DNA from: Hypomesus transpacificus
Lineage: Eukaryota; Chordata; Actinopteri; Osmeriformes; Osmeridae
Direction of reading: 5' to 3'
DNA length: 64,000 nucleotides
NCBI RefSeq assembly: GCF_021917145.1
Contig: NC_061060.1
Span: 9,945,053 to 10,009,052, forward strand
Made by a program: the position numbers and the translations under genes
Shown here: piece after piece, positions 26,435 through 34,805 of the stretch
Numbering within the stretch: the stretch's first letter is position 1
How the letters are laid out: each line of letters starts with the position of its first letter
The notes under the pieces: model-generated
Seen by the model: only the letters and a program-made list of their open reading frames with translations
Told to the model about the DNA's origin: nothing
Databases searched by the model: none

Positions 26435-28295
26435 TGTGTGTGTGTGTGTACTTGCATATGTACGCATGTGTCAGCCTGTATAGTCACAGTTTACTTTCTC
26501 CTGAACCTCTTTTCCTCACTAGGGGGGTGTCTGCTGCCTCCTCGTATAGCAGCTTGAAGCCTTAATTTAGGTGCCTTGTTCAGCACCCCCAACCGTTTAA
26601 CAACCCCCTTTCAGCTAACACACTGAGTAGCCTGCTGTGTGCTCCCCCTGGTGGTAGAAGTGGGGAACATCAACACAGGGATAATTAGAAAATTACATTT
26701 GAAATAATTTGAAAATTTGAAGAAACGACATCCTTTACCCAAAGCAAAGTGATAACTATGTGGTTGTATATACATTTTTGTCACAGAGCAGCAAATCAAA
26801 TTTCTCATCATGTGTTTGTGGCTGTGTGTTTCAGATGCCATGCTCAGCCTCGCTGACCGACTGGAGGGGCCCTTTAACTTTGAGTCTGTCATGGACCCCA
26901 TCGACGTGAAGATCTCTGATGCCATTATGAACATGCAAGAGAACAGCATGCAAGTTTCCCAAAAGGTAGTTGTCTAATCTGTGTAGTAGAGACAGTGTGT
27001 GTGTGTGTATGTGTTCGTACACATCTTTGCTTTGTGAGTTTGTGCACGTGACTCACTCCAACCTCTACACAGGTCTTCCAGGGGTGCGGCCAGCCCAAAC
27101 CCAGCATGGCCTTCCGTAGCCGGCGCTCCGTCAAGGAAACAGGCTTCACCGGGCGCTTCCGTCCCTACAGTCCCGACGCCAGGCCCACCACTGCCGCAGG
27201 GACCAGCCTGGACAGACTGGTGAGGGACATAGTCCAGTTCTCTACTACTGAGCAATACCTGTCACAAACACCCATACTGATGCAGTAGAGCAGAGCTGCC
27301 CTTCCCTGTTCATGGACAGATACGGTACTTTTGGTTTTTGCTACAGAACAGAAGCTCTCCAGGAACAATGTTGGGCAGCCCTGGCGTAGGCAACATACTT
27401 CCAAGTCAAATATGGACACTGTGTAAATTGAGCACAATTGCTGATCCGTTTGCCACCTACTCTGTCTAGGTAACGGACGTGAAGAAGAAGTTGAAGCATG
27501 CCAAGAAGTTCTGGTCCACGCTGCCAGACACGGTGTGTGTCGGGGAGAGGATCACCCTCGGAGATGACTGTTGGAACGGAACCGCTAAGAGCAGGTGAGG
27601 TTCCCCATGTTACCTTAGAGAGAGAGAGACATAGAGAGAGAGACAGAGATCCGATAATCCTTTATTAGTCCCACAGTGGGGAAATTTGCAAGATCAGAAA
27701 GACAGAGAGAGAGAGAGAGAGAGACAGAGGTAGAGACGTGTTTTTATGCCACCCTCTCGTCGACATGGAGATTACAAAAATACATTTTTGCCTCTCTGTT
27801 TTAGATACGAGTCTGTCGTCATGGGTAATGGGTTGGCCAATCAGGTGTCTAACCCTGATGTGGATGTGGACATCACAAAGCCAGACATTGTGATTCGCAC
27901 CCAGATTGCTTTGTTGAAGGAAATGACCAGCTGGCTCAAGGCTGCTCACAGTGGCAATGACATCTCCATTGACAATGGTAAGGAATAAGTACCAATGGCC
28001 GTTACCAGGCATGCTTTCCTGTGCTTATCCTGCAGTCTCTGCAGCATACTGACTCCCTCTCTCTCTTTCAGATGAGGATGCGAGCGGAGGAGAGGAGAGC
28101 GGTAGTGGCTGTGACTCCCCGTCCTGCGAGGCTGACCGGGACATTTACTTCTCGACTCCTCCTAACCCAATCAAGCCCCGCGTGGTCCCCGTAGTCCACG
28201 TGCAGCCAGAAGCCCCCGCCAGCGTTGCCACGGCACCCAGCAGCATGGCCCTGTTGGTGTTTGCCCTGGCCGTGCTCGCCCCCCTCTGGAGATAA
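4258..28295 (+). CDS. gpc4: Glypican-4 (GPI-anchored heparan sulfate proteoglycan core), 9 exons
   Basis: Exons join in phase to 1,680 nt, encoding 559 residues, the usual glypican length. The protein has a signal peptide (about 1-22), an N-terminal domain with the 14 conserved glypican cysteines, a furin-type site RSRR at 352-355, the block [14 protein letters not shown] after it, Ser-Gly attachment sites at 490, 495 and 497, and a hydrophobic C-terminus (about 540-559) typical of a GPI signal. Family knowledge: glypicans carry heparan sulfate at the cell surface and modulate Wnt, Hedgehog, BMP and FGF signals; fish gpc4 (knypek) acts in convergent extension. Gpc4 and Gpc6 are close, and several motifs here ([25 protein letters not shown]) look like Gpc6. 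The neighbours hs6st2, mbnl3 and rap2c decide for gpc4. The gene looks complete and intact. Confidence 0.9.
7146..7285. repeat. 19-bp minisatellite, 7 copies
   Basis: Seven full head-to-tail copies of a 19-bp unit, ATCGCTGCCTCAGTGTGTG, start at 7146, 7165, 7184, 7203, 7222, 7241 and 7260, followed by a partial copy. The copies appear identical, which suggests recent expansion or ongoing homogenisation. Confidence 0.95.
7440..7535. repeat. CT-rich microsatellite
   Basis: A run of CT dinucleotides with a few interruptions; the overlapping open frames are repeat products. Confidence 0.9.
8749..8790 (+). mobile_element. Fragment of a dispersed teleost repeat
   Basis: The stretch contains the phrase TTTAGCAGACGCTCTTATCC followed by AGAGCGACTTACAGTTAG. 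I recall this as recurring thousands of times in many teleost genomes as part of dispersed elements. Only about 40 bp is recognisable and no ends or target duplications are visible, so the parent family is not assigned. Confidence 0.55.
12990..13036. repeat. CA microsatellite
   Basis: More than twenty consecutive CA dinucleotides, a likely length-polymorphic locus. Confidence 0.95.
15002..15046. repeat. 15-bp tandem repeat, 3 copies
   Basis: Three adjacent copies of CCACATGTTCTGTTT (one base differs in the middle copy), each containing the palindrome ACATGT. It is short, and no function is implied. Confidence 0.85.
19890..20030. repeat. About 40-bp tandem repeat next to gpc4 exon 2
   Basis: Three imperfect copies of a unit of roughly 40 bp (a GT run, then GTTAYGTGCGTG, then ATGGAGSTATAGAAG-like sequence) lie side by side and end about 30 bases before the exon 2 acceptor, where polypyrimidine and branch-point signals normally lie. 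Confidence 0.75.
20059..20217 (+). CDS. gpc4: gpc4 coding exon 2
   Basis: The exon follows CTCTCCAG and ends before GTAAGG. It carries the family motif VCPQGxxCC with three cysteines, then [10 protein letters not shown]. It enters and leaves in phase 1. It ends just before the FFRELL block of exon 3, the usual glypican boundary. It is missed by simple open-frame scanning because it is short. Confidence 0.92.
20505..20852. repeat. Polypyrimidine minisatellite (CCCCCTCTCCACCCTCTCT-type)
   Basis: About 350 bp of almost pure C and T with scattered A, built from variable CCCTCTCCAC and CCCTCTCTCC modules. It creates long frames on both strands (up to 231 codons, Pro-Ser or Arg-Gly-Glu rich) that are artefacts of the repeat. 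Mirror-symmetric tracts of this kind can form triplex DNA. Confidence 0.9.
21571..21630. repeat. CT microsatellite
   Basis: About thirty consecutive CT dinucleotides with one or two interruptions. Confidence 0.95.
22876..22905. repeat. 30-base C homopolymer
   Basis: Thirty uninterrupted C residues, which is exceptionally long. Its exact length in the genome is uncertain because such runs are prone to sequencing error. Confidence 0.9.
24713..24748. repeat. GT/TA microsatellite
   Basis: A short GT run passes into fifteen or so TA dinucleotides within gpc4 intron 2. Confidence 0.95.
24927..25324 (+). CDS. gpc4: gpc4 coding exon 3
   Basis: The largest coding exon encodes residues 106-238, the helical core of the N-terminal domain. 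It contains [34 protein letters not shown] and the highly conserved PFGDVPRKL block. It enters in phase 1 and ends in phase 0 at GTAAGA. Confidence 0.97.
26049..26214 (+). CDS. gpc4: gpc4 coding exon 4
   Basis: The exon encodes the cysteine-rich segment with [16 protein letters not shown] and [15 protein letters not shown], six of the 14 conserved cysteines. It starts in phase 0 after CCTCCAG and ends in phase 1 at GTAAGA. Confidence 0.96.
26380..26450. repeat. GT microsatellite
   Basis: About 35 GT dinucleotides with a single GCGC interruption, in gpc4 intron 4. Confidence 0.95.
26835..26965 (+). CDS. gpc4: gpc4 coding exon 5
   Basis: Residues 294-337 include [20 protein letters not shown] and the helix ending MQVSQK, diagnostic of the Gpc4/Gpc6 branch. 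It starts in phase 1 and ends in phase 0 before GTAGTT. Confidence 0.96.
27073..27219 (+). CDS. gpc4: gpc4 coding exon 6 (convertase site)
   Basis: Residues 338-386 begin [10 protein letters not shown], pass the dibasic RSRR site for proprotein convertase cleavage (352-355), and end with [13 protein letters not shown]. Cleavage here gives two glypican subunits that stay linked by disulfides. Both ends are phase 0. Confidence 0.96.
27292..27398. mobile_element. Decayed inverted-repeat element remnant
   Basis: The stretch GCTCTCCAGGAACAATGTTG followed by GGCAGCCCTGG resembles the right end of the element at 31.02-31.18 kb. The left part, from CAGAGCTGCCCTTCC, is its rough mirror. It is too decayed for a family assignment. 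Confidence 0.4.
27470..27594 (+). CDS. gpc4: gpc4 coding exon 7
   Basis: The exon encodes [15 protein letters not shown] and the last two core cysteines (TVCVGE and DDCWNG). It starts in phase 0 after TCTAG and ends in phase 2 before GTGAGG. Confidence 0.95.
27652..27693. mobile_element. Probable retroelement 3'-tail fragment
   Basis: The phrase CCTTTATTAGTCCCACAGTG followed by GGGAAATTTGC resembles the tails of LINE/SINE copies common in teleosts. It is flanked on both sides by GA-rich simple repeats. Only about 40 bp is present. Confidence 0.4.
27805..27977 (+). CDS. gpc4: gpc4 coding exon 8
   Basis: Residues about 428-485 include [18 protein letters not shown] and the helix to GNDISID, ending directly before the attachment region. 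It enters in phase 2 after TTTTAG and leaves in phase 1 at GTAAGG. Confidence 0.95.
28072..28295 (+). CDS. gpc4: gpc4 coding exon 9 (attachment sites and GPI signal)
   Basis: The exon encodes the acidic Ser-Gly cluster [11 protein letters not shown] (heparan sulfate attachment), a Pro/Val-rich stalk, and the hydrophobic tail [14 protein letters not shown] before TAA. The tail without a charged cytoplasmic segment fits GPI transfer. The omega site, probably a small residue near 525-540, is not fixed by eye. Confidence 0.95.
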
Positions 28296-28425
28296 AACGG
28301 ACCAGCGAGGGGGAAAAGAGAGAGAGTTAAAAAGAAAGAAAAGTGAGACAGATGGAGAGAAAGGGGAAAACTGTCAGAGAGACATTAAATAAGACTGCCT
28401 TCAGGACCTTGGTCTGTTTCCCATC

Positions 28426-28449
28426 GGGGGGGGGGGGGGGGGGGGGGGG
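28426..28449. repeat. 24-base G homopolymer
   Basis: An uninterrupted G run in the presumed gpc4 3' UTR, able in principle to form a quadruplex in the transcript. Confidence 0.9.
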
Positions 28450-31018
28450 AAGACTCTTGAGTTATTAATATTATAATAACTTCACTTTAAAAATGTTGTT
28501 TGTTTGTTTTTATAAAAATGGACATCAGTGTACAGTGATACAATATTCTTCCAAAATGTTCACCTTTTTTTGCTCATATCATCCCGATTTAAGTTCCACC
28601 CATCAGTGCTAGGGAGCCCCCTTGTCACATCACCAACAGTGTTTGAGTTTGAGCATTATATCCCACTATTCATAGTTTAATTGTTACTCTTAAATGGGTG
28701 TTATTCCGATTAATTTGAAAAGGAAGCAGTGCGTAGTTCGTATGAATGTATTGAGTACCTGTGTTGGGGTCTGTGTGTCTCTCTGTGTAGTGTGTGTGTG
28801 TGTGCTTTTCTGAATCTATTCACCAATGCGTTTCCCTTATGAGATCAACTAAGGAATGATGTAGCATGTACTCATGTTTTGGTGTGCATGTTTGTGTGTG
28901 TGCTTGCGCTTCCTTTTTAGACATTGGCCAAATGTTTGGGCTGGTCAGGGATGGGGAAACAAATACCTGACAGGAGCAATACGACATGTCTTGAAGCTCT
29001 GGACCGGTTTTCAGAGCAAGACAGAACAGAAATCAGGTTGCTCTGTGAAAAATACAATGAATGAAGCACCAGTGCTAACATTGACATGGTTTGGAAGGAG
29101 GAGAGCCTGGTTGGTGAGGGTTTAGTGCTCTCTGCATGCCCATGCTGTGCATACAATTCAGTATGTATGAGTAAGGAAGTGAGGAGTATCACATCCCAGG
29201 CGTCCTACCTGTATTTACACTCAACTGGTTCACTGAGTTCATACCTCATGTGTGTTTTTTAGTCCTTTTTAAACTAGCAGTGTTGAAATTGAAAGTGTCT
29301 GATGGAGTTGGAAAGGTGGGGGAGAAGTCCCAACGTAGCTTAAAACAGAGAACAGAGAGAGGAGGGACTCCCCTGTCATGACCCCTAAAGAAGGTGAAGT
29401 TAACGCTTGCCAGGCCTGGAGCCCTGGGGCACAGTCAGTCTGATAGGTTGAGCTCAGAGCAGACTGTACAGTCTTGCGTGTTTGATAAAGGAGTGGCCTT
29501 GACAGGGAGGGGCTTACAAGTCCAAAATGTTTGAGATGAATCAGAAAAGAGAGAAACAAAAGGCAACTCTGATTCAAATCGGAGAAGAGTGAAAGGTGGA
29601 TGGTATCAAAGAACATTGTAACAGGGTTTTATGTGGAGGATGTGGTCTAATTGTTAGTCATTGTTGGATATAAATATATATATTCGGTACTACAGTGAAT
29701 TTTACAACTAGTTTTAGGAACTGGTGGGAGGGGTCTGTGTACAGAACAGATGAGCTTTTGGGGCATTTCTTTGTCCCACATAGACATTTACCTCTTTACT
29801 CTGATCGATTGACATGTCTTTTTGAGATGTGTTAACTTAAAAAGTCTGTCAACCAAGGTCCCTTCTCACATCCAATTGTTTTAAATTCTTTGTTTTCATG
29901 TGCATATAAATTTGATACCATCCTGTCTAATGTGTACAATGAAACATTGCTTTTGGCTACTTCTCATTGTAAGAAAAGAACATAGTTAAATGTGGCAGGA
30001 AATGTCAGATCATCTCTAACGTCAGTTGAGATGTCTAGGTGTTCCAAGGTGGTGTCACTGAGTTTCTTTTATCGGATGACTTGACAAGCACAACAGTTTC
30101 TTGTGGTCCTGAAAGTCATGGATATTTTATTTTTCACATTACCCTCCAGTTGCTCTTGTACAGTAAATTATGTAATTGCATGTTTATTTTAAAGCATTTA
30201 CAAACATGGTTCTAGAAATGACAAAAATATCTGAAAAACACAGTATTCAGAATGTATTGATATGCATATTTGTAGATGAAAAGATATTAATAATTTTTAC
30301 AAATTAACAGAAATATTTGTATGGGTATCAGATTACCTGTTTTACATATGAATTCTGTAAAAGAAACAGATTTGCATGTCTGCAGGTTTTCGTAACCATA
30401 TTGGCTGATTGTATGGTATGTATGGTGATGTCTGGACAGGGCTGATTTCTTTAGACATTTTGTGCCTCTTCTTTGGTTCCTCCTTGTGCCAGAAGCATCT
30501 TTGACTTCATTTATATTGTACATTTAAAGACAGCTTTAACCCCTAATGACATATTGCCCCCTAGAGTTATGATTGGCCAGTCAAGAGGGCTCGAAAGTAT
30601 CTAGGACATAAGAGATTACGCCATGAAAGGGACCTCATACATACCTATGCCCACACAGAAGATCTACGCTGTCATTTGACAACTCACATGGCTTTACTTC
30701 CTGTCCTACTTTTGTTGAGGTACTCTGAGACCTATTACATCATCTTGTTATACATGTATACAATCGGTTGTGCTTGTTGGTGTCATTAGGGGAACTTATC
30801 AGAAATGAGCTGTGGCGCAGAAAATGTGTTTCTTATCAGACTCATTTTTCAAACCTAACCAATTTGTGTGTGTGGGGGGGGGGGGGGGAGGGGGGGGGGG
30901 GCAAGGATGGTAAATGTCAGTGCTTGAGGGTCAAGGCAACAGCCTTTTCCAACCAACAGCTCTGCTGGCCAGGCAGGATTTAGCTTTTTATTTGATCTTT
31001 AACAGAACAGCCATATCG

Positions 31019-31183
31019 TGAGAGCTGCCATCCTGTAGGTTTCTGCTCCTTGCCCAGTACTACTAACCTGATCCATCTTATCAACCAGCTTCTTATTATA
31101 ACTAGATATGTTACATTAGGGTTGGAGCAGAAACTTAAAGCATGGTAGTTCTCCAGGAATGTGGTTGGGCAGGCCTGATCAAT
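31019..31183. mobile_element. Degenerate inverted-repeat MITE-like element
   Basis: The left arm, GAGCTGCCATCCTGTAGGTT plus TCTGCTCC, is matched in reverse complement by GGAGCAGAAAC near 31125 continuing to ATGGTAGTTCTCC near 31144. The outer right end, GTGGTTGGGCAGGCCTG, extends further. I recall similar palindromic elements as common in salmonid-like fish genomes. Target duplications are not clear. Confidence 0.55.
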
Positions 31184-31482
31184 AATATGGAGCACCTTTA
31201 GTTCTGGGAGAGATAAACACGGATGAAGTTGGTGGGCAAGATACTCCTTCATCTGACTCTGGTCCTCTGAACGCCTCTTGCCAGAGGAAAAGAGACTGAA
31301 AAAAGTAAAACAAAATGTGTAAATATTTGAGCTGCCGTTTTAGAAGTCTCTGAAAGAGGCCATAACAATCCATACAATTTTTACTCTGAGAATCTCCTAA
31401 ATGTTATGATAAAAACAAGAATGACATAGAAGATCAATTGTAAAAGAAAGGTATATTAAACAACATTTCCTGGTCTTGTTCA

Positions 31483-31488
31483 AATAAA
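31483..31488 (+). terminator. gpc4: Candidate gpc4 polyadenylation signal
   Basis: AATAAA lies about 250 bases before the opposite-strand tRNA gene and is followed by T-rich sequence. It is the most plausible end for gpc4 transcripts, but unproven. Confidence 0.45.
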
Positions 31489-31740
31489 GACTGCCAATAT
31501 TTAAATTGTTTTTGCATTTTTCACATCATAATACATTTTCCTTTCTTGAATTATTATGCGATGTGCAGTCAGACATCTGTATTCAATATTCTGTGTAAAT
31601 GTCACACAACTCATTTTGCTACATATCATTCTTATTACGAAGTGCAGTAAGGCTAGACGAATGTTTTATTTACATGACCTTTTCATAAATGTTTAAGAGC
31701 TTAATTTTTAGTGTATTGTTATATTACAGCTATGTCAAAA

Positions 31741-31813
31741 TGCCGAAACCCGGGATCGAACCAGGGACCTTTAGATCTTCAGTCTAACGCTCTCCCAACT
31801 GAGCTATTTCGGC
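31741..31813 (-). tRNA. tRNA-Phe (anticodon GAA)
   Basis: Read on the minus strand, the 73-nt sequence starts GCCGAAATAGCTCAGTTGGG and ends GGTTTCGGCA. It has a perfect 7-bp acceptor stem, A box (TAGCTCAGTTGG), anticodon GAA at 31780-31778 inside CTGAAGA, B box GGTTCGATCCC and discriminator A. There is no intron. Four T residues follow the 3' end immediately on the minus strand, a normal RNA polymerase III stop. It matches the vertebrate cytosolic tRNA-Phe pattern and looks functional. Confidence 0.97.
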
Positions 31814-31989
31814 TTCCATATAACGTCTTACAAGTCACTATGTAATCACCTTATACAAATCTTTGACATTTATGCCAACTTTATAACATTATAGTATATA
31901 AATATTGTATGTATAAATCTTTCAAAACTCAAACCTACAACAAGTTGTTAAAAATGCGTAGGCAGTCGGAGCCTCGCGCCCCCGCCTAT

Positions 31990-32414
31990 GTATGTGACGT
32001 CATTATCTGGGAATCAAGGCAGCCAACGCAGGGACTGATGGGAGGAAAGGTTAGAGATCGGACGGGAGCAGATGAGGGAAACCTGATGCCAGCTGGAGTT
32101 AACTAGGTACACACAAAATGTTTAAAGCTGGATAGCTTAATATATGAATCCATACAAATCGCCTGCCGGACAGAACGAGTCTCGAAAAACAAATGCGATA
32201 AGGCTGGTACCTCCATTGTTTATTTGGACTTGAGCCAGCCGACAATACGATAGCCAACGTTAGCTAGCTTACTAGCTAGCAATGGCGTGCATTGTTTTGT
32301 TACTTAGATAGCTAGCTAACTGGTGCTAGCTAGAACAGATATAAGCAGTGTTTCCCCCTAAGCGAAAGCTGGGAATACGACTGCCAGTTATGTGTATATG
32401 TTACTTCCTGGAAG
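31990..32414 (+). promoter_or_regulatory. hs6st2: Probable hs6st2 promoter and 5' UTR with perfect CRE
   Basis: A perfect cyclic-AMP response element palindrome, TGACGTCA, lies at 31995-32002 in GC-richer sequence. From 32.25 to 32.34 kb there are repeated AGCTAGC/TTAGCTAGC palindromes, a motif also clustered before rap2c. The start codon at 32415 is in a good context (GAAGATGG). Confidence 0.45.
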
Positions 32415-32995
32415 ATGGATGAAAAGTCCACCAACAACCACCGCCTCATAATTGCCCTATTGATGGTGTTCCTCTTTGGTGTGATAGTGCTTCAGTATGT
32501 TTGCCCTACCTCCGACTGTCAGCTGTTGCACCTAGGGTCATTGTTCTCAAAGTCCGGGGACAATACCGTTCGATCCCAGACAGAAGAACACGGAATTGGA
32601 AATGGACCCGGAGTCAAGGACCCCTACGTAGCCGAGGATGGTGCCCTGGCACGTTTTGTTCCCAGGTTTAATTTCACTATTGCTGACCTTAACCGTGCAG
32701 TGGATTTTAACATTAAAGGTGACGATGTCATAGTGTTTCTTCACATCCAAAAGACTGGGGGTACAACGTTTGGACGTCACTTGGTGCGTAACATTCAACT
32801 AGAGAGGCCTTGTGAGTGTCATGCTGGCCAAAAGAAATGCACGTGTTACCGTCCAGGTAAAAAGGAAACATGGCTTTTCTCACGGTTCTCCACCGGCTGG
32901 AGCTGTGGTCTTCATGCGGATTGGACAGAGTTGACTAATTGCGTTCCCTACCGTATGGACACCCGTGAGCCTTCCAAGACACCATCTGTTCCCAG
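32415..32995 (+). CDS. hs6st2: hs6st2 coding exon 1
   Basis: The exon encodes the cytoplasmic start, membrane anchor, stem, PAPS 5' loop and the GLHADWTELTNCVP block. It ends in phase 2 at CCCAG before GTGAGC. Confidence 0.93.
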
Positions 32996-34179
32996 GTGAG
33001 CAACATGGTAGCACTATGCCTAGATAGTGTCCTTAAAAAAGACAAGGTAATGCTAATGAAGAATACAAATCTTCAGGATATACATTTGTTTGAATGAAGA
33101 TGGTTTGCATGATGCCTCTTAGCTTTATGGGGTTGGATACAGTACATTAATATCAAGCCCCTCTGTTGTGTTACACTCTTCCTTCTTGCTCCACAGAGCA
33201 CTTGTGTGGATCTCAACATCTCTTCCCTTCTTAAATTGACCACCAAGAGGAATATCACTTGGTGTCTCTACTGAGTGAAAAAGCTTGTGTGGTACACCTT
33301 AAAACACGTGTCTTACCTTTCTTCTCCTCCAGTAGGAACTACTACTATATCACCATCCTGCGGGACCCGGTGTGGCGCTACCTGAGCGAGTGGCGTCATG
33401 TGCAGCGTGGAGCCACCTGGAAAGCTTCTCTGCACCGGTGTGACGGCCATGCGCCCACACACACCGAGCTGCCCAGCTGCTACTCTGGGGACGACTGGTC
33501 CGGCTGCTCCCTACAGGAGTTCATGGACTGTCCCTATAATCTGGCCAGCAACCGGCAGACACGCATGCTGGCCGACCTCAGCCTGGTGGGCTGCTACAAT
33601 GTCTCGGCCATGAACGAGGACGAAAGGTGGGCGGTGCTGCTGCGGAGCGCCAAACGAAACCTGCTGGACATGGCCTTCTTCGGGCTGACCGAGTACCAGC
33701 GCAAGACCCAGTACCTGTTTGAGCGTACGTTCCGCCTGGCGTTCATAGCGCCTTTCACCCAGCTGAACGGCACGAGGGCCGCCAGCATGGAGGTTCCCAC
33801 TGAGACGCAGCGCCGCATCCGCCAGCTGAACCAGTGGGACGTGGAGCTGTACGAGTACGCCCGTGACCTCTTCCTCCAGCGCTTCCAGGTAGCCAGGCAG
33901 CAGGAGCGCAGGCAGGCCAGGGAGAGGAGGCAGCAGGAAAGGAGGCGGCTCAGAGGGAAGCTGGCAACCAGGCGGGGGAGGCCGGAGACGCCCAGCGAGA
34001 GACCCGGGTGGTCTGAGGCCCGGCTCGGCCAGAGCCCCTTTTTAACCACCCCTGACGTTAGACACAAGGCAGGGGCTGATGGAGGGGAGGTGGACACTGA
34101 GGTGCAGCTGCCAGACTGGTGGGACATGGAGGAGAACAGCACCATGGAAGACTACCTGGACAATGTAGAACAGTGGTAG
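32415..34179 (+). CDS. hs6st2: Heparan-sulfate 6-O-sulfotransferase 2, 2 coding exons
   Basis: The spliced frame (581 + 847 nt) encodes 475 residues. It is a type II Golgi enzyme that moves sulfate from PAPS to the 6-OH of glucosamine in heparan sulfate. Visible features are an N-terminal membrane anchor (about 10-30), the 5'-phosphosulfate loop HIQKTGGTTFGRH (110-122), the HADW motif with the proposed catalytic His (168), and the 3'-phosphate motif from LRDP to YLSEW (203-214) with Arg204 and Ser212 present. A charged Arg/Gln-rich tail follows. The start MDEKS, with the LQYVCPxxxCQLL end of the anchor, matches HS6ST2 rather than HS6ST1 or HS6ST3. Residue 208 is Trp where I recall Ser in other HS6STs. 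The neighbour gpc4 makes a core protein whose chains are substrate for this enzyme. Confidence 0.93.
33333..34179 (+). CDS. hs6st2: hs6st2 coding exon 2
   Basis: The exon begins after CTCCTCCAG and continues the frame as Ser-Arg-Asn-Tyr-Tyr-Tyr-Ile-Thr. A second AG three bases on (TAG at 33333-33335) could act as an alternative acceptor and would drop one residue. It holds HVQRGATWKASLH, MDCPYNLASNRQ, FFGLTEYQRKTQYLFE and the final DNVEQW, then TAG. The third codon positions are strongly G/C. Confidence 0.93.
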
Positions 34180-34805
34180 TGATGGGACCAAGCTGGAGAG
34201 ACTGGGGTTTAACTTTGCTGAGTTTGCCAGGTTTGCCTTCATCCAACCGGATTCAAATGGTAACCGTGCATGCATCTTTTAACAAACAACCAGATCTTTT
34301 AGTTCATTTGTGGCCAATGAAATACTAATGTATGTTTATACTGTACTAGTTCTCGATTGTAATTGTGTATTTTAACACATTTTAGTGTTCAGTACATTTT
34401 TTATGAAGTAAACCAAGGAGTAGTCCTTGCCAATCCAATGCAGACCACAATCACCCAAGCCTTCTCCAATGTTTGTTTAATTACACCCCTTGCACTGAAC
34501 AGTATTCCAAATGTTGTGGGGGGAGGGGGCGAGATACATGCCAATCTTGTGTATATCTGTACATGTGAAAGAGGATGTAAATTATGTTAATTAATTCAGA
34601 ATTGCTACAAAGCTTTCAGATATGTGACATTACATGTATGTTCCAAGAAAAAGGCTTGAAGCAATGGTTCAGAGAGAAATAATCTAATTTTAAAAATCTT
34701 AATTAACCTGTTTACCTCAACATGTTGCATATTTTGTTACTGTTATCCATTTCTTACATACTCATTGTGTCCTTTTCATGAAAATAAACATAAACTTGTG
34801 TCCTG
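34180..34805 (+). other. hs6st2: hs6st2 3' UTR
   Basis: AT-rich sequence runs from the stop codon to AATAAA at 34783-34788. No other gene is seen in it. Confidence 0.65.
34783..34788 (+). terminator. hs6st2: hs6st2 polyadenylation signal
   Basis: AATAAA is followed within about 30 bases by GTGTCC and T-rich sequence, as expected for a cleavage site near 34.80 kb. Confidence 0.65.

Larger units (their letters stand above)
28296..31505 (+). other. gpc4: Probable gpc4 3' UTR
   Basis: This AT-rich sequence has no gene-like frame. The first good AATAAA I see downstream is at 31483-31488, which would give a 3.2 kb 3' UTR; an earlier variant signal could end it sooner. The stretch contains a 24-base G run (28426-28449), another G-rich run at 30874-30901 and an inverted-repeat element at 31.02-31.18 kb. 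Confidence 0.5.

Noticed and set aside
33594-34145. 183-codon minus-strand frame
   Set aside because: Antisense shadow of hs6st2 exon 2.
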